Positions 6,198 through 8,094 of a stretch of 8,094 nucleotides of DNA are shown one piece after another (position 1 is the first letter of the stretch; the number at the start of each line of letters is the position of its first letter). The position numbers and the translations under genes were made by a program. The DNA is from Bordetella parapertussis (GTDB taxonomy: Bacteria > Pseudomonadota > Gammaproteobacteria > Burkholderiales > Burkholderiaceae_B): assembly GCA_945868195.1 (NCBI GenBank), contig CAMBLP010000097.1:1-8094 (forward strand), given 5' to 3'. Under the pieces are notes generated by a model that was not told where the DNA came from, ran no database searches, and saw nothing but the letters and a program-made list of their open reading frames with translations.

Positions 6198-7703
6198 ATG
6201 CAAAAAATTAAAATTCCAAGTTTGATATTTTGTCTGTTAGTTATTTTTTGCGCGCCATGGCCGTCAAGCAATGCTTTTGCACAAAAGTCAGAAAGTCCTG
6301 AACAACTGTCGGCTGAAACCACGACTACCCTCTCTTGTGAAATTAGTATTGTTGGAGGTGGCGCTGCGGGCTTGTTCATGGCTTACCAACTCGGCCCTGT
6401 ATATAAAAATAAGGTCTGCTTATTTGAAAAAGAAAATCGCTTAGGCGGACGTATTTACGATGTTAATAAAAATGGTCAGATAGATGACGGACCTTTTATA
6501 GCGATGGGTGCGCGCCGTGTAATGAAAACTCAGGATGTCGTTTTTAAACTCGCTGTGGATCTTGGACTTGAATTGGAAACTCCAGTGCTGGAGGCTCAGT
6601 TGATTTTTGCACGAGGGCTTTATTCCACTAATCCCGATGATTTTGTTTCACTTTACCCTGGTGTGGAATTTGATCGTAAAAGAGGTGATGCACCTACTCA
6701 GCTTTTACAACTTTTGCTCAATAGTACGCACAGGCAGGATATCGATCAATATCCTAATTTTAAGTCCTATGTGGTGAGTGTTTTAGGGTTGAGCGGATTC
6801 GAATATCTCAGGGATATGAGTCGTTTTCGCGGAAACTACGAGTACGCGTTGAGTGCGCGGGCCTATCTCGAGTTTCTGCAAGAGGATATCGGTGTTTGTT
6901 GTGTGGCCTCTTATCCCGTAGGCGGCATGTCGGCGTTTATTCGGGCTTTGGCCCGTAAGGCTCAGGATCATGGTGTCCGGATTTACAAAGAAGAACCCGT
7001 TACCAGTATTAACAAAGCAGCCCAGCACTATGTGCTTAAAACAACCAGGCGTGTCGTTCGAAGCGAGCGCGTGGTCATTACTGTTCCGCCAAATGCTTTT
7101 GATCATATAAAGGGTGATATTGCGAGGGCTGTGCAGTCACAGCCTCAATACAAATCCTTGATCGGTGTAAGTGTCGTCACAATTGCACAGTGGTATGACA
7201 AGCCTTGGTGGCAAGGTATCAGGCGTGTAGAGGATGATAAAAAAGTCTGGCGGGCGTGGACCACACAGAGTTGCATTAATTTAATTGAAATTCCTGAAGA
7301 ACAATACGCAGCAGAACAAAATGTTATTCGCGCCGCTTACAGCGACAGAAAGGATTGCATTAAAAAATGGCGAGAGCTTGCGAAACGCGGAAAAGAGGCA
7401 ATTGAGCAAGAGGTCAAACAAGGACTAGAACATCTGTTTATAAATAATGGTGTGACGCGACCGGTTGAAATTGGTCATGCAACAAAGACGATTTATTGGG
7501 AGTGGCCCGATGGCTGGCATTTCATTCGTGCGGGCTATCCTTTCTCAACAAAGGACATATTTAACTGGGCAGTCCAACCACTCGCTAACGAAAACATAGC
7601 TTTGGCTGGGGAGAGCTATAACCCGCAGCGCTCTGGTTGGAGCGATGGCGCTTACAAATCAGCAATACATCTGTTAAATACTAAATACGGTTTCAATCTT
7701 TAA
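6198..7703 (+). CDS. Exported FAD-dependent amine / L-amino-acid oxidase-like protein
   Basis: The 501-residue protein starts with a Sec signal peptide: KIK, a hydrophobic core at residues 7-19, and probable cleavage after AFA at 28. There is no twin-arginine motif. The mature part has the dinucleotide-binding fold ISIVGGGAAGLFMAYQL (49-65), CLFEKENRLGGRI (74-86), the substrate-side GAR (104-106), PVGGMSAFIRAL (240-251), and the C-terminal flavin-cap motif ENIALAGES followed by RSGWSDGAYKSA (465-489). These are the signatures of flavin monoamine/L-amino-acid oxidases. The segment YLRDMSRFRG (203-212) reminds me of secreted mollusc-type L-amino-acid oxidases. The expected reaction is oxidation of an amine or amino acid with release of ammonia and H2O2, outside the cytoplasm; the substrate is unknown. 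AGGAG at 6188-6192 supports the start. The gene converges on the autotransporter end. Confidence 0.85.
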   Translation: MQKIKIPSLIFCLLVIFCAPWPSSNAFAQKSESPEQLSAETTTTLSCEISIVGGGAAGLFMAYQLGPVYKNKVCLFEKENRLGGRIYDVNKNGQIDDGPFIAMGARRVMKTQDVVFKLAVDLGLELETPVLEAQLIFARGLYSTNPDDFVSLYPGVEFDRKRGDAPTQLLQLLLNSTHRQDIDQYPNFKSYVVSVLGLSGFEYLRDMSRFRGNYEYALSARAYLEFLQEDIGVCCVASYPVGGMSAFIRALARKAQDHGVRIYKEEPVTSINKAAQHYVLKTTRRVVRSERVVITVPPNAFDHIKGDIARAVQSQPQYKSLIGVSVVTIAQWYDKPWWQGIRRVEDDKKVWRAWTTQSCINLIEIPEEQYAAEQNVIRAAYSDRKDCIKKWRELAKRGKEAIEQEVKQGLEHLFINNGVTRPVEIGHATKTIYWEWPDGWHFIRAGYPFSTKDIFNWAVQPLANENIALAGESYNPQRSGWSDGAYKSAIHLLNTKYGFNL

Positions 7704-7770
7704 TTCTCAGGTTCAGTGCATGAAGTTCATCACCCGCAAATTCACAGTAATAATACCGTGGCATTTATTA

Positions 7771-7842
7771 TCAAAATGACTTCTGCAATTGTGCCTGCAG
7801 CAACTGACCCCTGGATTGACCTGCCAAGGTGGCTGAGTAAAC
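7771..7842. repeat. Inverted repeat, right copy (at least 72 bp, perfect)
   Basis: Exact reverse complement of bases 1-72. The inner boundary coincides with the stop codon of the autotransporter gene. The outer boundary is unknown because the left copy is cut by the window start. The two copies enclose 7,698 bases (73-7770). Confidence 0.95.
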
Positions 7843-8094
7843 TAAATTAAAACGACTCGACTGACCCAGACTGGCTCCGATACCTACTTCAATGACAGCC
7901 GAGTTTTTTGCAATGGGTGCAGCATTTACAGTAAAGCCAGGCCCCGTCGCAAACGCGAGCGTCGTTGTTGGAGACAAGTCTCCCCACGCCCGTTGCCAGC
8001 CTGCTGATAGGCCGACTTGCCAGTAGTTTTTGTCAGCCTTCCATTGGTGGCTGAGTCTAGCGCCTAGCGTGCCAAATCCGGTATTTGCGTTGGT
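7771..8094 (-). CDS. Autotransporter beta-barrel domain, C-terminal 107 codons (partial)
   Basis: The frame is open from the window edge at 8094 to a TGA at 7771-7773, so the N-terminal passenger and most of the barrel lie outside. The visible strands read GARLSHQW, YWQVGLSAGWQRAWGD, FATGPGFTVNAAPIAKNSAV, IEVGIGASLG, FNLVYSATLAG and a terminal QAQLQKSF. This matches the end of the autotransporter beta-domain (PF03797 type): a W-x-R-x-W strand, a loop before the PGFTV strand, a VGxG strand, a Y-rich strand and a terminal Phe. The protein would sit in the outer membrane and export its passenger (type V secretion). A TTG at 7977 is in frame but clearly internal. The last 72 bases are duplicated, inverted, at 1-72. 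Confidence 0.85.
   Translation of the reverse strand, partial: TNANTGFGTLGARLSHQWKADKNYWQVGLSAGWQRAWGDLSPTTTLAFATGPGFTVNAAPIAKNSAVIEVGIGASLGQSSRFNLVYSATLAGQSRGQLLQAQLQKSF

Noticed and set aside
1..8094. CRISPR array, transposase or integrase gene
   Set aside because: No regularly spaced direct repeats were seen, and no translated frame resembles a transposase or recombinase.

Overview
The window looks like chromosomal DNA of a Gram-negative proteobacterium. Three things suggest this: autotransporter-type outer-membrane beta-barrel C-termini at both edges, a Sec signal peptide on the flavoenzyme, and Shine-Dalgarno sites of the AGGAG type. The class cannot be fixed from the sequence. The uracil phosphoribosyltransferase resembles the alphaproteobacterial-type Upp more than the E. 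coli one, as far as I can judge from memory. The region mixes housekeeping, catabolic and exported genes with several decayed pieces: an amidohydrolase start, a gene tail and a defective tRNA-Asn. It reads as a patchy, rearranged accessory stretch rather than one operon.

Left part (1-2300). The first 72 bases are the last 23 codons of an autotransporter beta-domain on the + strand. Next, on the - strand, come upp and, just downstream of it, an amidohydrolase start that breaks off near where its first metal-binding motif should be. Divergent from upp is a 216-residue dimeric alpha/beta-barrel protein (1381-2031). It is preceded by an unannotated coding-like tail (1172-1369) whose stop codon abuts its ribosome binding site. 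A compound hairpin and a 47-codon ORF, overlapping the sulfatase stop by ATGA, fill the gap after it.

Middle part (2157-5627). A Cys-type sulfatase without a signal peptide (- strand) is divergent from a 4,5-dihydroxyphthalate decarboxylase-like protein (+ strand). The 234-base gap between them holds a candidate promoter and an operator-like dyad. The decarboxylase-like gene converges on a RidA-superfamily protein resembling 2-amino-5-chloromuconate deaminase (- strand), with a hairpin terminator between them. The mix of sulfatase, decarboxylase-like and deaminase-like genes suggests catabolism of (sulfated) aromatic compounds. That is inference; no complete pathway is present.

Right part (5628-8094). 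A 570-base stretch contains the 3' half of a tRNA-Asn gene (- strand) with its own intrinsic terminator but a degenerate 5' half, a typical scar of tRNA-targeted integration or decay. Beyond it lies a Sec-exported FAD amine/L-amino-acid oxidase-like protein (+ strand), then the C-terminal 107 codons of an autotransporter on the - strand. The last 72 bases of that gene are identical, inverted, to bases 1-72. The two autotransporter ends therefore face each other and bracket about 7.7 kb, which is the most striking architectural feature of the window.
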